64,000 bases of DNA, taken from contig NZ_JAPJZK010000001.1 in NCBI RefSeq assembly GCF_026309355.1, positions 2,934,501 through 2,998,500 of the forward strand, written 5' to 3'. The translations under genes were made by a program, and so were the position numbers. The notes below the pieces were generated by a model that saw nothing but the letters and a program-made list of their open reading frames with translations, had not been told where the DNA came from and ran no database searches. The DNA is from Spartinivicinus marinus. GTDB taxonomy: Bacteria > Pseudomonadota > Gammaproteobacteria > Pseudomonadales > Zooshikellaceae. The first letter of the stretch is position 1; each line of letters opens with the position of its first letter. Below are positions 56,064 to 64,000 of the stretch, one piece after another.

Positions 56064-56438
56064 ATGACCCTACTAGAATTTTACAATGAAACTAGACAAA
56101 CGTTTCCTGAAATTACTATAAAAGCAGATAAAGAGCATATTAGACTGTGGGATGAAATTGATCCGGAGTTTGCTTACAGTTGGTTTGAGAGCTTGGCTAA
56201 GGCGCTTAATCGTGAAATGACCATGTCTGAGAATGCTGGTAAATATATAGAGTTATTCAACTATATGAGCAGTAATTTCAGAAAGGGAAACAAAGAAGTA
56301 AAAAACTGTATAGATGTTGCCTTTACCGAAAACTTATTCTGGCAAGTACCTAAAGATAAAATCAAACCTTATTGGTTAGCTTTACCTGATGAGTTAAAAA
56401 AGCTTTATATTGACTTTCATAGAAGAGAGCCAATATGA
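56064..56438 (+). CDS. Small conserved protein, immunity-like
   Basis: The 124 aa are helical, with SWFESLAKALNREM, CIDVAFTENLFWQVPKDKI and YWLALPDELKKLYIDFHRRE. The ENLFW...YW..LP..LK.LY motif series occurs in a family of small proteins that I recall as DUF7674; I am not certain of the number. Its function is unknown and it may be a toxin-immunity type gene. Confidence 0.6.
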   Translation: MTLLEFYNETRQTFPEITIKADKEHIRLWDEIDPEFAYSWFESLAKALNREMTMSENAGKYIELFNYMSSNFRKGNKEVKNCIDVAFTENLFWQVPKDKIKPYWLALPDELKKLYIDFHRREPI

Positions 56439-56500
56439 TGAAAAAAGATATTTTATTAGAAACGTTTTAAAGTCATAGGATAGATGTTAAATATTAAATA

Positions 56501-57301
56501 ATGAGTGAGAAAAAAGTTTCTTTTTTATATAGTTGGCCATTCTTAGTTTCATTAGGGGTGCTTTTGGTAAATGATTTATATCTCAAAGAGGCCTTCTCTA
56601 ATTGGGTAACAGGTAAACTATCAGACTTCTCAGGGTTATGCTTGGTTTCGATGATAGTTTTTTACATGTTTCCTCAATATAAGAAGCTATGTGCGGTGCT
56701 TATTGGTTCAGGGTTTGTTTTATGGAAAAGTCAATATTCTCAGTCTTTGATTGATGTGTTTAATAATATTGGCTTTATATACTATGATCGAGTAGTGGAT
56801 TATGCTGATCTAGTTGCCCTGGCAATAATACCTTTAGCAGCATCTTTTGCAAAACAATCATATAAATATAAGACCAAAACTCGGCTAACTAACGTGCTGA
56901 AGATACCTATTGTTCTTTTATCAATATTTGCAATTACAGGTACATCAGTGATGATACCTCGTCATGAGTATACGATACGAAAAAGTAGTGAAAATGAACA
57001 AATTGATATGGTTTTAGCGTTTAACTTGTTAAAAAGAATTGCTGAAAAGCATGAACTAGTCTGTTATCAATGTTTGGCTGGTAAGGAAAATGGTATCTTT
57101 AGAAATGATGACATTAATTTAGAATATTATTTTAACGGTAAAAGAGGGATATTTTTCAAAGTAACTGGTCAACCAGGAGGCGTATTTATTGGTGGTAGCT
57201 CTTATCCTGAGATGGAAAAATTGAAGCATGATCTTCAATCAGCTTTTGGTAAAGAGTTTGACAACATGGAATTTGTTATCAAATTGCAGCACTATAAATA
57301 G
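56501..57301 (+). CDS. Membrane protein of unknown function
   Basis: The 266 aa have about four hydrophobic stretches in the first 160 residues (WPFLVSLGVLLVNDLYL, LCLVSMIVFYMFP, LVALAIIPLAASF, PIVLLSIFAITGTSVM) with a conserved-looking GKLSDFSGL between the first two. The C-terminal 110 residues are soluble. I cannot assign a role. Confidence 0.7.
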   Translation: MSEKKVSFLYSWPFLVSLGVLLVNDLYLKEAFSNWVTGKLSDFSGLCLVSMIVFYMFPQYKKLCAVLIGSGFVLWKSQYSQSLIDVFNNIGFIYYDRVVDYADLVALAIIPLAASFAKQSYKYKTKTRLTNVLKIPIVLLSIFAITGTSVMIPRHEYTIRKSSENEQIDMVLAFNLLKRIAEKHELVCYQCLAGKENGIFRNDDINLEYYFNGKRGIFFKVTGQPGGVFIGGSSYPEMEKLKHDLQSAFGKEFDNMEFVIKLQHYK

Positions 57302-57339
57302 AACTATTATAAAACATATATACAGAAGTAAATAAAAAT

Positions 57340-57698
57340 ATGAAAATACCCAAACAAAATAAACACTGGCTAAAAGAGTGTCAAAAGGCATTATCAGCGG
57401 CTGAGGAAAAAGCCAAAACAGAAGTCACTGACATTCACTACTTATACAGGTGGCTCCTGACTTAGTTATTAAGGAAAGAGAAATCACTAATGATGATATA
57501 ATTTCTGAAATAAAGGAGTTTATAGAGGATGCTGTTAAAAGTGATTGGGACTTAGATGAACGATCTAAAAGTCGTTACAAGTTTCACTTCGTATGGTCTT
57601 ACATATACTCCCACGTCGCTGCTGAGTTGCTTGATGAAATGGTTGCTGATCGTATTATGGAGTATGTCAATGACAATATGCAATTATTTAATAATTGA
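57340..57698 (+). pseudogene. Small gene with probable frameshift
   Basis: A frame from ATG 57340 reads MKIPKQNKHWLKECQKALSA, continues to HYLYR, and stops at 57465. A second frame opens at 57432 and runs from GTG 57450 to 57698 with APDLVIKEREITNDDIISEI and so on. Joining them near 57445 gives one protein of about 118 aa. Two overlapping small genes are the alternative. No family is recognised. Confidence 0.4.
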
Positions 57699-57722
57699 AA
57701 ATATCTGTTTAAAGAATTAATT

Positions 57723-58340
57723 ATGGAAAAAGTAGTACAACTCGCAATAAAAGAGCTTCAAGCAAAGTACAACCCCCATACAGTTATTTTATATGGTTCA
57801 GTGGCTAGAAATGAAGCTACTGACACAAGCGATATTGATATCGCCTGCTTTTGTGATAGAGAAGATGAAGTAAAAGACGCTCGAATTTTTCATGGCATTT
57901 ATCTGGATGCTTGGATTTATCCAACATCAGCATTGGAAGAGGTTCCAGATACTGCTTTGCGTTTTGCTGATGGTATTGCGGTAGTTGATAAACAGGGTTA
58001 TGGAAAGAACTATATTGATAAGGTAAATAAAAAGCTAGCTAAAGGGGTTGATAAAGTTAGTGACTCTGATTTGGCTCATGTAAAAGCATGGCTAAATAAA
58101 ATGCTAACCCGTGCGGCTATTGATGATATGGAAGGCAATTATCGTCGAACATGGCTTCAGTTTGAATTACTAGAAACCTATTTTAAAACGCGTGGCTTGT
58201 GGTTTTTAGGCCATAAAAAGAGTTTTAGTTATCTTGAGAGTAATGATCCAGAGGCTTACGCTTTGTTTAGGCATACTTACCTTAATCCAAAGGATCACCA
58301 GAACTTAGAAAAACTAGTACAGTATATAATGGGTCAATAG
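57723..58340 (+). CDS. Nucleotidyltransferase-domain protein
   Basis: The protein has 205 aa. The N-terminal domain has the polymerase-beta-like signature ILYGSVARNEATDTSDIDIA (GS...DxD) followed by DAWIYP, the third acidic site. The C-terminal helical part (YRRTWLQFELLETYFKTRGL, WFLGHKKSFSYLE) is of the substrate-binding type. It may be a nucleotide-adding enzyme like minimal NTase toxins or antitoxins, but no HEPN partner is adjacent. Confidence 0.8.
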   Translation: MEKVVQLAIKELQAKYNPHTVILYGSVARNEATDTSDIDIACFCDREDEVKDARIFHGIYLDAWIYPTSALEEVPDTALRFADGIAVVDKQGYGKNYIDKVNKKLAKGVDKVSDSDLAHVKAWLNKMLTRAAIDDMEGNYRRTWLQFELLETYFKTRGLWFLGHKKSFSYLESNDPEAYALFRHTYLNPKDHQNLEKLVQYIMGQ

Positions 58341-58367
58341 TGTTTATGTTATGAGTATGGGGAGTAT

Positions 58368-58739
58368 ATGTACAAAGGCAGTTGTCTCTGTGGTGAAGTA
58401 ACCTATCAGTTAAAAAGTGAGCCTAAAAAAGTCACTAATTGCCACTGTAAAATGTGTCAGAAGCAACATGGAGCTGCGTTCGCTACTTACGGAAGTGTGC
58501 TGAAATCTGATTTAGTCTATTTAACAGGTCTCGATAAGTTAGTCTCTTATAACTCTTCAGGATCGATTGCTAGAAAATTTTGTAGTTGTTGTGGTTCAAG
58601 TATTGAATGGAGTGGTAGCAAAGCCTTTTCAGAATGGGTATCGATTGCAATTGCAACATTAGATACTCATTACAAGCCAGAAAAAATTGCTGATATTTAT
58701 ACAGAGACGAAAGCTTGTTGGTTAGTCAAACAGACTTAA
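58368..58739 (+). CDS. GFA-family zinc protein
   Basis: The 123 aa have the zinc pattern of the glutathione-dependent formaldehyde-activating family: SCLCGEV, NCHCKMCQKQHGAAF and KFCSCCGSSIEW. Most members have no proven formaldehyde role. It stands 27 bases after the nucleotidyltransferase gene. Confidence 0.88.
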   Translation: MYKGSCLCGEVTYQLKSEPKKVTNCHCKMCQKQHGAAFATYGSVLKSDLVYLTGLDKLVSYNSSGSIARKFCSCCGSSIEWSGSKAFSEWVSIAIATLDTHYKPEKIADIYTETKACWLVKQT

Positions 58740-58850
58740 TTTTATAGCTTGCTTGTAAACTTTCTGTGCTTTAAGTTGTTATAGCCTGCTACACATATAT
58801 CCAAAAGGCTGAATATTAAACGTTTAAATTGTCAAGGAGACACAACAGAC

Positions 58851-59261
58851 ATGTCAAAAAATAAGTTTAACGGCGTATTTAACCGGTCTCTAGTAAAAGC
58901 AACTGCTTGCTTATCTGTATTGCTGTTTACATCTACTGCGATGGCGATGAATAAAGCAGTTGAAGAAGTCAACAACGACTTAACGAATGATTACCAACCA
59001 GCCATTGAAGATTTGCATGGGTTGCAAGTGACAGAAAAGTTAGCTTCTATTGTAGTAACCAGTACTGGATGTACTAAGAAAGAAGACTTTATTGTTGTAT
59101 CAGATAAGTCAGTACCACCTAAAGTAACATTTATACGTCTAAAGCCGGATTATTGTCGTGCAGCTTCTCGTCCTTATCTAATTAGGTTTTCGTTAGAAGA
59201 GGTCGGTGCTCGTAAGTTTAGTGTAGTGAATCCGGTTATACCTAGTCCGTCTGACTTTTAA
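58851..59261 (+). CDS. Secreted small protein of unknown function
   Basis: The 136 aa begin with a signal peptide (ATACLSVLLFTSTAMA). The mature part has two Cys (TGCTKKED and PDYCRAAS) that could form a disulfide. It carries no domain I know. AAGGAG lies before the ATG. Dispersed repeat copy 4 begins right after the stop. Confidence 0.75.
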   Translation: MSKNKFNGVFNRSLVKATACLSVLLFTSTAMAMNKAVEEVNNDLTNDYQPAIEDLHGLQVTEKLASIVVTSTGCTKKEDFIVVSDKSVPPKVTFIRLKPDYCRAASRPYLIRFSLEEVGARKFSVVNPVIPSPSDF

Positions 59262-59452
59262 TATATACTCTTCGCGAATGATTTTTAGGCTTTGTTACCT
59301 TCTCTCTTCACCCCAGTCATTTAGTTTATCTAAACTCCTGGGGGCAAGTCTGCTACTGTATGACTTGCGGTAGCTACTTTAATTGACATAAAAGTGCTAC
59401 TGGGACTCATCGTTCGGTGGCCGCCCCTAAAAGTCGTTCGCTTTGACTATAC
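59262..59452 (-). repeat. Dispersed repeat copy 4 (inverted, long form)
   Basis: On the plus strand it starts ATATACTCTTCGCGAATGAT and ends TCGTTCGCTTTGACTATA, the reverse complement of the family ends. It carries an insert of about 60 bases at a different place from copy 1. The stretch 59453-59712 after it holds no gene. Confidence 0.75.
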
Positions 59453-59712
59453 TTTTCATCAAGGGTAATTCTGTTAATAATACCTAAAAATAAATCGTGA
59501 TTAGTATAAATAAGTAAAGGTAGTTCAAAAAACATAGTAACCGCTTTCCAAAAAGCACAGTCAGTACGTGTTTTTTGGATTTTGTTTTCGAGTAAAGTAA
59601 ATCGTTAGTGTCTTGCTAAGATTTATACTGTAATACAAAAGATATAGCATTAAATTGATGTTATATACGGTAGTAAATCATGTATAAATGTAATAGGGAG
59701 TTAACAATAGTG

Positions 59713-61080
59713 ATGAATAATTCTTCTAACCTGTATTGGGGACTAACAGCTCAGGATATACCTGGTCTACAGTTAAATAAATTAAAAAATATTGTTGAGT
59801 TTCATTATAGCAATAACAGCATTTACCGTCGGTTATTGGATGATAGTGGTGTTAATCCCTCTCAATTAACTTCACTCGATCAGCTGAGTTTATTACCCAT
59901 TATTGATCCTCAGCAGCTTAAACAAGATAAGTTTCCCAGTTTTTGCTCGTTGCCTTTAAGTGAAATTACTACTTTTATAGAAACGTCTGGTTCTACTGGC
60001 AAACCTAAGCTAATTCCTGTGGCTAACAATGAAGCCTCTCATATTTATAAGCATGTTGCTCAGATGTTAAGTGTTGCTGGTGTAGGTTCACCTTATACTG
60101 ATAACGGTCGCGCTAATAGATCAATATATTGTATGTTTCCCACTGGACCTTGGCCATCCAGTTTTTTTATTCAGAATGGCTGCGAGCAACTTGGACCAAC
60201 GGTGAGAGCGGATGTGCGGATGCCGATTCATTGGCATAAAGATAAGTTAGCGTTACTAAGACCGGCTGATGTAATTACTTATCCATCGTTTCTATCTTAT
60301 TTTTATGATCAGTTAAAAAATGAGCTGGAATTTTCTGAATTAGGTATTCAGCGAATAGTAATTGGTGGTGAACCTTTTACAGAGGCTTTTCGTGAAAAAA
60401 TGGAGGCAGCATTTCATTGTAAGATTTATGATATATATGGCTGTGGTGAAATTGGTGTGGCTTCCATTGAGTGTTCACATAGTCGAGCCACGGGGTACAC
60501 CCATTGGTGTGCACCAGAACTACTGCTAGAAGTAGTAGACCCAGAAACCATGAAGCCTGTTGAGGATGGTGAAGTAGGTACGATGGTGGTGACAAACCTC
60601 TGGCGTAAAAGCACACCAATTATACGGTATGCGATGGGTGACATTATTTGTAAAACGACTAAACAATGTGAATGTGGTAGTAGCTTACCTTTGGTGAGTA
60701 GAATTAAAGGACGTCAAGATGATACATTTTGCTATGGCGCGGCTAACTTGTACCCTGATCAAATAAACCAGGCAGTTACCAGAGCAGGTTATAGTGATAA
60801 ATATGTATTAAAAATTATAGATAAACCCGATGAAATAGCTGCTGAACTTGTTATGCAGTTGGAGTATGAAGGTCCAGAACAACAAGATATTATTGCTAAT
60901 AAAATTAATAATCAACTTGCGTCGCTGTCAATGGAATATAAGACAATAGTCCGACTAGCAAAATTTCGTCCTCCCATTCAAGTGAAGTGTGTTAAGCCTG
61001 GTGCCTTGTTTTCTCAAGGGATGACTAAGCTTAAACGGATTAAACGAGTCAGTGTTTCCAGTGAATATAAATCCAGTTAA
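59713..61080 (+). CDS. Phenylacetate-CoA-ligase-like AMP-binding enzyme
   Basis: The protein has about 455 aa of the ANL adenylating family. Core motifs are ETSGSTGKPKLIPV (P-loop), IVIGGEPFTEAF, DIYGCGEIGVASIEC (A5 region), RYAMGDI, and RIKGRQDD (hinge). A Cys pair in CECGSSLPLVSR could bind zinc as in some PaaK-like proteins. The terminal Lys is likely in MTKLKRIKRV. I chose the ATG at 59713, which has AGGGAG upstream. No thiolation domain or paa genes are nearby, so the acid substrate is unknown. Confidence 0.85.
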   Translation: MNNSSNLYWGLTAQDIPGLQLNKLKNIVEFHYSNNSIYRRLLDDSGVNPSQLTSLDQLSLLPIIDPQQLKQDKFPSFCSLPLSEITTFIETSGSTGKPKLIPVANNEASHIYKHVAQMLSVAGVGSPYTDNGRANRSIYCMFPTGPWPSSFFIQNGCEQLGPTVRADVRMPIHWHKDKLALLRPADVITYPSFLSYFYDQLKNELEFSELGIQRIVIGGEPFTEAFREKMEAAFHCKIYDIYGCGEIGVASIECSHSRATGYTHWCAPELLLEVVDPETMKPVEDGEVGTMVVTNLWRKSTPIIRYAMGDIICKTTKQCECGSSLPLVSRIKGRQDDTFCYGAANLYPDQINQAVTRAGYSDKYVLKIIDKPDEIAAELVMQLEYEGPEQQDIIANKINNQLASLSMEYKTIVRLAKFRPPIQVKCVKPGALFSQGMTKLKRIKRVSVSSEYKSS

Positions 61081-61119
61081 CATACTACTCAGTATTACAT
61101 TTAATAAAAGATTTAACTA

Positions 61120-61907
61120 ATGCGAATATTAGCAGTAGAAAATGACCCTTTTCATCAGATGATGTATCGATCATCAGGAAGAAGGGGAGTAGTAAGAAGC
61201 GTTATTTTGCCGTTCTATAAAGTAAAAGTGGATTCTTTGCCAGAGGGTATTACTGCATTTGTTGCCACATCTGACTTACAAGGTCGAGAAAGGGATAAGC
61301 GATCAAACCGGTTAGTAGGAGAAGCCGTTGCTGAAGAGCTATTATTGCTGCAGAGCTATTATTGCTGCAGCAGCTAGAAGAGATTCCAACAGTGAACTTT
61401 GTAGTGCTAGCGGGCGACTTATATGACTATCCTGATTGCCATAAGTTAGGTGGAACGGGGGATGTAACATCAGTATGGAATGCTTTTGCCCAGTCATTTG
61501 ATTCGGTGGTTGGTGTTCATGGTAATCATGATGCGATAACTGAAGTGGATATGGCTGCTAATACTATTGTATTAGATGGAAATACAACAAATATTAACAG
61601 TATCGCTATTGGCGGTGTGTGTGGCATAATCGGTCGAGTTGAGCGCAACCAGCGTAAAACTGAAGAGCAATTTAAGAAGTCACTTGAAAATATCACTTCA
61701 GATAAAACTGACTTAGTTGTTTTGCATCAAGGGCCTGATGATCCTATTAATAATCAAAAAGGAGAGTCTTTTATAAGAGAGCATCTAGAAAACAATGGTT
61801 CAAGTATTATTATTTTTGGCCATTATCACTGGAATAAACCTTTGATAGAGATAGGTAATAATCAGGTGCTTAATGTTGATAACCAAGTTTATATATTTAC
61901 AGAATGA
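61120..61907 (+). pseudogene. Metallophosphoesterase gene broken by a 17-bp tandem duplication
   Basis: The first frame (61120-61377) reads MRILAVENDPFHQMMYRSSG and reaches TSDLQGRERDKRSN, the first metal motif. Then AGAGCTATTATTGCTGC occurs twice in a row (61335-61351, 61352-61368). Removing one copy joins it in frame to VLAGDLYDYPDC, GVHGNHD and FGHYHWNKPL, the other calcineurin-type metal motifs, giving about 256 aa. As it stands the protein stops after 85 residues. It may be a recent loss or a reversible switch. Confidence 0.85.
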
Positions 61908-61930
61908 GTTAAAATTAAACTAAAATAATT

Positions 61931-62446
61931 ATGTTGCAATTAAAGTTAACGCAGAAAGTCCAAAAAGAACTTGGTTTGAAACCAAAAGACTTGAATGACA
62001 TAGAAGATACAAACACAAAGCTGGGTGATTGGTTTGTAAATATATTTTACATTGATAGAAGAAAATCATTGATTTTTATGAACGAAAAAACATTGTTTTC
62101 ATTCATGCTTTATGGTGTTAAAAAAGATGGTATAAAGAAAATAGAATTGATCTTTAGACATGGGCTTGAGCAAGCATTAGCCTATGAAAGTATAGAAAAG
62201 GATAAGATCAATAAGCTGTTAAGTGATTATGCTCAAACTAAGTTTACAAAAACAGACAGCAAAAAAATGCTAGGGAATATGAATGATATCACTAGTCTTT
62301 ATAAACATATAATTTATTCAGATGGTGGGCTAGAGAGCTGTAATCTGGCAGAAATAATGATGCAAATCAATAGAACGCCACAAAGGAATATAGATTGGTC
62401 TTACTCTATAGATAGAGTTAAAGAGCTAGTTGATCAACTACGTTAA
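61931..62446 (+). CDS. DUF6933-like protein
   Basis: The 171 aa include KLTQKVQKELGLKPKDLNDI, TKLGDWFVNIFYIDRRKSLI and FMNEKTLFSFMLYG, matching a family of small proteins I recall as DUF6933 (TLGDWYAN..., F.NE.TL). The function is unknown. It is 23 bases after the broken phosphoesterase. Confidence 0.7.
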   Translation: MLQLKLTQKVQKELGLKPKDLNDIEDTNTKLGDWFVNIFYIDRRKSLIFMNEKTLFSFMLYGVKKDGIKKIELIFRHGLEQALAYESIEKDKINKLLSDYAQTKFTKTDSKKMLGNMNDITSLYKHIIYSDGGLESCNLAEIMMQINRTPQRNIDWSYSIDRVKELVDQLR

Positions 62447-62506
62447 TTATTTTAATAGTGCTTACTAAATGAGAGCTTTGAATAGCTTTTAAAGGCTAAA
62501 AAGTGA

Positions 62507-63010
62507 ATGAAAATTGAGCATGAGCTAACTAGGTGGGATGGCAAATCAAAAGATGATACCACAAAAATTTACGAAACCTACCACACTAAAGCAGAGTTTG
62601 CAGCAACGATTATTAAACTAATGAATAATCCAAGCTGCCAAAAAGGAGCAACCTGGTTACTGAAAGCTTTTTTGGAATCAAATAATAAGATAGATAAAAA
62701 ACAAATTAAATCTGTTTATGACTCACTACATCAGCTTGATGATTGGGAGTCTAAGCTACACATTCTTCAATCAATTCCCTATATGCCTATTGCGAAAACT
62801 GAGTGTAAAAAGTTGGAGCGATTTCTAAGAGTGACATTGACTGATAAAAATAAGTTTGTAAGAGCCTGGTCGTATAATGGTTTCTATGTGCTGGCTAAAC
62901 AATATCCAGCTTATGCAGAGGAAGTAAAGCAGTTTTTTGAAATGGCTATGAAGGATGAGGCTGCATCAGTTAAGGCTAGAATTAAGAATATTATGAAGAA
63001 AGGGTTTTAA
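62507..63010 (+). CDS. HEAT-like small helical protein
   Basis: The 167 aa are all helical, resembling HEAT repeats: KGATWLLKAFLESNNK, SKLHILQSIPYMPI, NKFVRAWSYNGFYVLAKQYP and SVKARIKNIMKKGF. No catalytic motif is visible. Its role is not known. Confidence 0.7.
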   Translation: MKIEHELTRWDGKSKDDTTKIYETYHTKAEFAATIIKLMNNPSCQKGATWLLKAFLESNNKIDKKQIKSVYDSLHQLDDWESKLHILQSIPYMPIAKTECKKLERFLRVTLTDKNKFVRAWSYNGFYVLAKQYPAYAEEVKQFFEMAMKDEAASVKARIKNIMKKGF

Positions 63011-63041
63011 TTTAAAAAATAAATCAACGGTATAGAGTGTG

Positions 63042-63128
63042 ATGTTAGAGATTAGACCAAACTGTGAGTGTTGTGATAAAGATCTACCCGCTGATTCTGT
63101 TAAGATTATTCAGCCAGAGGATCGTTAA
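63042..63128 (+). pseudogene. Truncated DUF1272 gene
   Basis: The first 18 codons read MLEIRPNCECCDKDLPAD, matching the conserved start of DUF1272 zinc proteins (MLELRPNCECCDxDLPPDS). The second zinc-binding half is missing; instead KIIQPEDR and a stop follow. A short piece like the end of the dispersed repeat begins about 20 bases later. An internal deletion is likely. Confidence 0.7.
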
Positions 63129-63193
63129 CATACCCTCTGTAACAGCTATCAATCATTTGTGAAGAGTATATTGTCAAGGAATGACTAATTATT

Positions 63194-64000
63194 ATGAATG
63201 ATTTACTCAGTGTAGGTTCCGCTGCATTAAAAAAAGCAGCCCTTAATGAAGATGCCAAAGAGTACTTATTAAATAATAAGGTACTTTACCCATTATTGAA
63301 AAAAGCAGCTGATCGATACATTGGCGGAGAAACACTTGACGATGCTGTTGAAAAAGTTAAAGCTGAAAATAACAAAGGGCTCAAGTGTTCACTGGAATTT
63401 ATGGGAGAAAGCACCAGTACTAAACACGAGGCTAATGAAGCAACCAATGAGTTTCTTCGTATTGCCAGTACTATTCAATCACTTGAACTCAATTCAACCA
63501 TATCACTGGATTTATCCCATATTGGCTTAGCAATATCCAAAGCGCTATGTATAGAGAATTTTTCGTTGCTTTGTGATAAAGCCAGACAAGCCAATATTGA
63601 AGTTATTATTAGTGCAGAGGGCATTGATAGGACTGATCATGTCATTGACGTGTACCAATGGGGGATAAAAAAATTCGATAACCTATCTATAACCTTACAA
63701 GCCTACTTACACCGAACTAAAGATGACTTTGCTGATTTAATAAAAGAAAGTGGTCGCATAAGAGTTGTAAAGGGTGCCTTCGATGTACCTGATAATACTG
63801 CCTTACCAAGAGGGGATACGTTAAATGAAGTATACTTGAGTTATGTTGATCAACTGTTGGCAATCAACCACAAGTGCTCAATTGCAACTCACCATGAATT
63901 TATTCAGCAAGAAGCTAAGAAACTAGTTGATTTATATAAGCCCGAAAAAAGCACTTTTGAATTTGAAAGCTTATATGGTATTCAAACAGAACAGCTACTG
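63194..64000 (+). CDS. Proline dehydrogenase family protein (partial)
   Basis: The first 269 codons of a frame run off the right edge. They read MNDLLSVGSAALKKAALNED, then CSLEFMGESTSTKHEANEAT, LDLSHIGLA, RIRVVKGAFDVPDN, and SIATHHEF, matching the FAD-binding barrel of single-domain proline dehydrogenases (the strand with VKGA and the H/ATH motif). The reaction is oxidation of proline to pyrroline-5-carboxylate. The ATG at 63194 lacks a strong ribosome site but starts the similarity. Confidence 0.75.
   Translation, partial: MNDLLSVGSAALKKAALNEDAKEYLLNNKVLYPLLKKAADRYIGGETLDDAVEKVKAENNKGLKCSLEFMGESTSTKHEANEATNEFLRIASTIQSLELNSTISLDLSHIGLAISKALCIENFSLLCDKARQANIEVIISAEGIDRTDHVIDVYQWGIKKFDNLSITLQAYLHRTKDDFADLIKESGRIRVVKGAFDVPDNTALPRGDTLNEVYLSYVDQLLAINHKCSIATHHEFIQQEAKKLVDLYKPEKSTFEFESLYGIQTEQLL

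Noticed and set aside
52905-58739. Integron cassette array
   Set aside because: The row of small co-directional genes suggested it, but I see no attC-like imperfect palindromes between genes and no integrase in the window.

Overview
The window looks like the chromosome of a moderately AT-rich marine-type gammaproteobacterium, probably of the Oceanospirillales kind. The gene orders hisH-hisA-hisF, gpmI/rhodanese-grxC-secB and cysQ-nudE/yrfG-hslR are typical of that class, and a nucleotide-exact tRNA-Thr(UGU) with encoded CCA is present. Species assignment is not possible from sequence reading alone.

Layout. 1-16.3 kb is mostly housekeeping: the end of hisH, hisA, hisF, a DUF2750 gene, an orphan sugar-type binding protein, a TetR/RutR-like regulator with guanine deaminase, ctpA-envC-gpmI, rhodanese-grxC-secB, trmL, a GNAT enzyme, and an alkaline phosphatase with a possible Pho box. 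16.5-20.6 kb holds signalling genes (a PilZ protein and a response regulator with GGDEF) and then a 1.2 kb gene-free stretch. I read that stretch as three tandem CsrB/RsmZ-like CsrA-sequestering RNAs, each rich in GGA motifs and each ending in a strong terminator, followed by tRNA-Thr. 20.6-33.3 kb has two oppA paralogues, other binding proteins, cysQ, nudE, yrfG, hslR, a MerR gene, a PanM-like GNAT gene, and a divergent TrmB-regulator/glmS pair. 33.3-35.6 kb is a transition zone with a lipoprotein, a lone phage tail-fibre gene and a short NDK-like gene.

35.6-52.9 kb is a defence island. On the minus strand, a promoter, a structured non-coding RNA (48791-49037) and four tightly packed genes form what I interpret as a complete retron. 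The RNA has the expected msr-msd architecture: a1/a2 repeats, a branching G in UUUAGC, three small hairpins and a long msd stem. The genes encode a BRCT/HEAT-like protein (1097 aa), a WD40 plus HEAT giant (2178 aa), a SWIM-WGR protein (625 aa) and a retron reverse transcriptase with NAxxH, YADD and VTG motifs (430 aa). I recall an ARM-repeat plus WHSWIM class among catalogued retrons (type XIII), so the gene content may not be wholly new. The four-gene layout, BRCT module and msr-msd proposed here deserve checking. Divergently transcribed next to it is a Hachiman system (hamA-hamB).

52.9-64 kb is a patchwork of small accessory genes on the plus strand: an R2K-type ATP-grasp gene, Sel1 repeats, a nucleotidyltransferase, GFA, DUF6933, HEAT-like, AMP-ligase and several orphans. 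There are clear signs of decay: a metallophosphoesterase broken by a 17-bp tandem duplication, a truncated DUF1272 gene, and a gene whose 3' end is replaced by a dispersed repeat. At least four copies of a 115-190 bp dispersed repeat family occur across the window. The last gene, a proline dehydrogenase, runs off the right edge.
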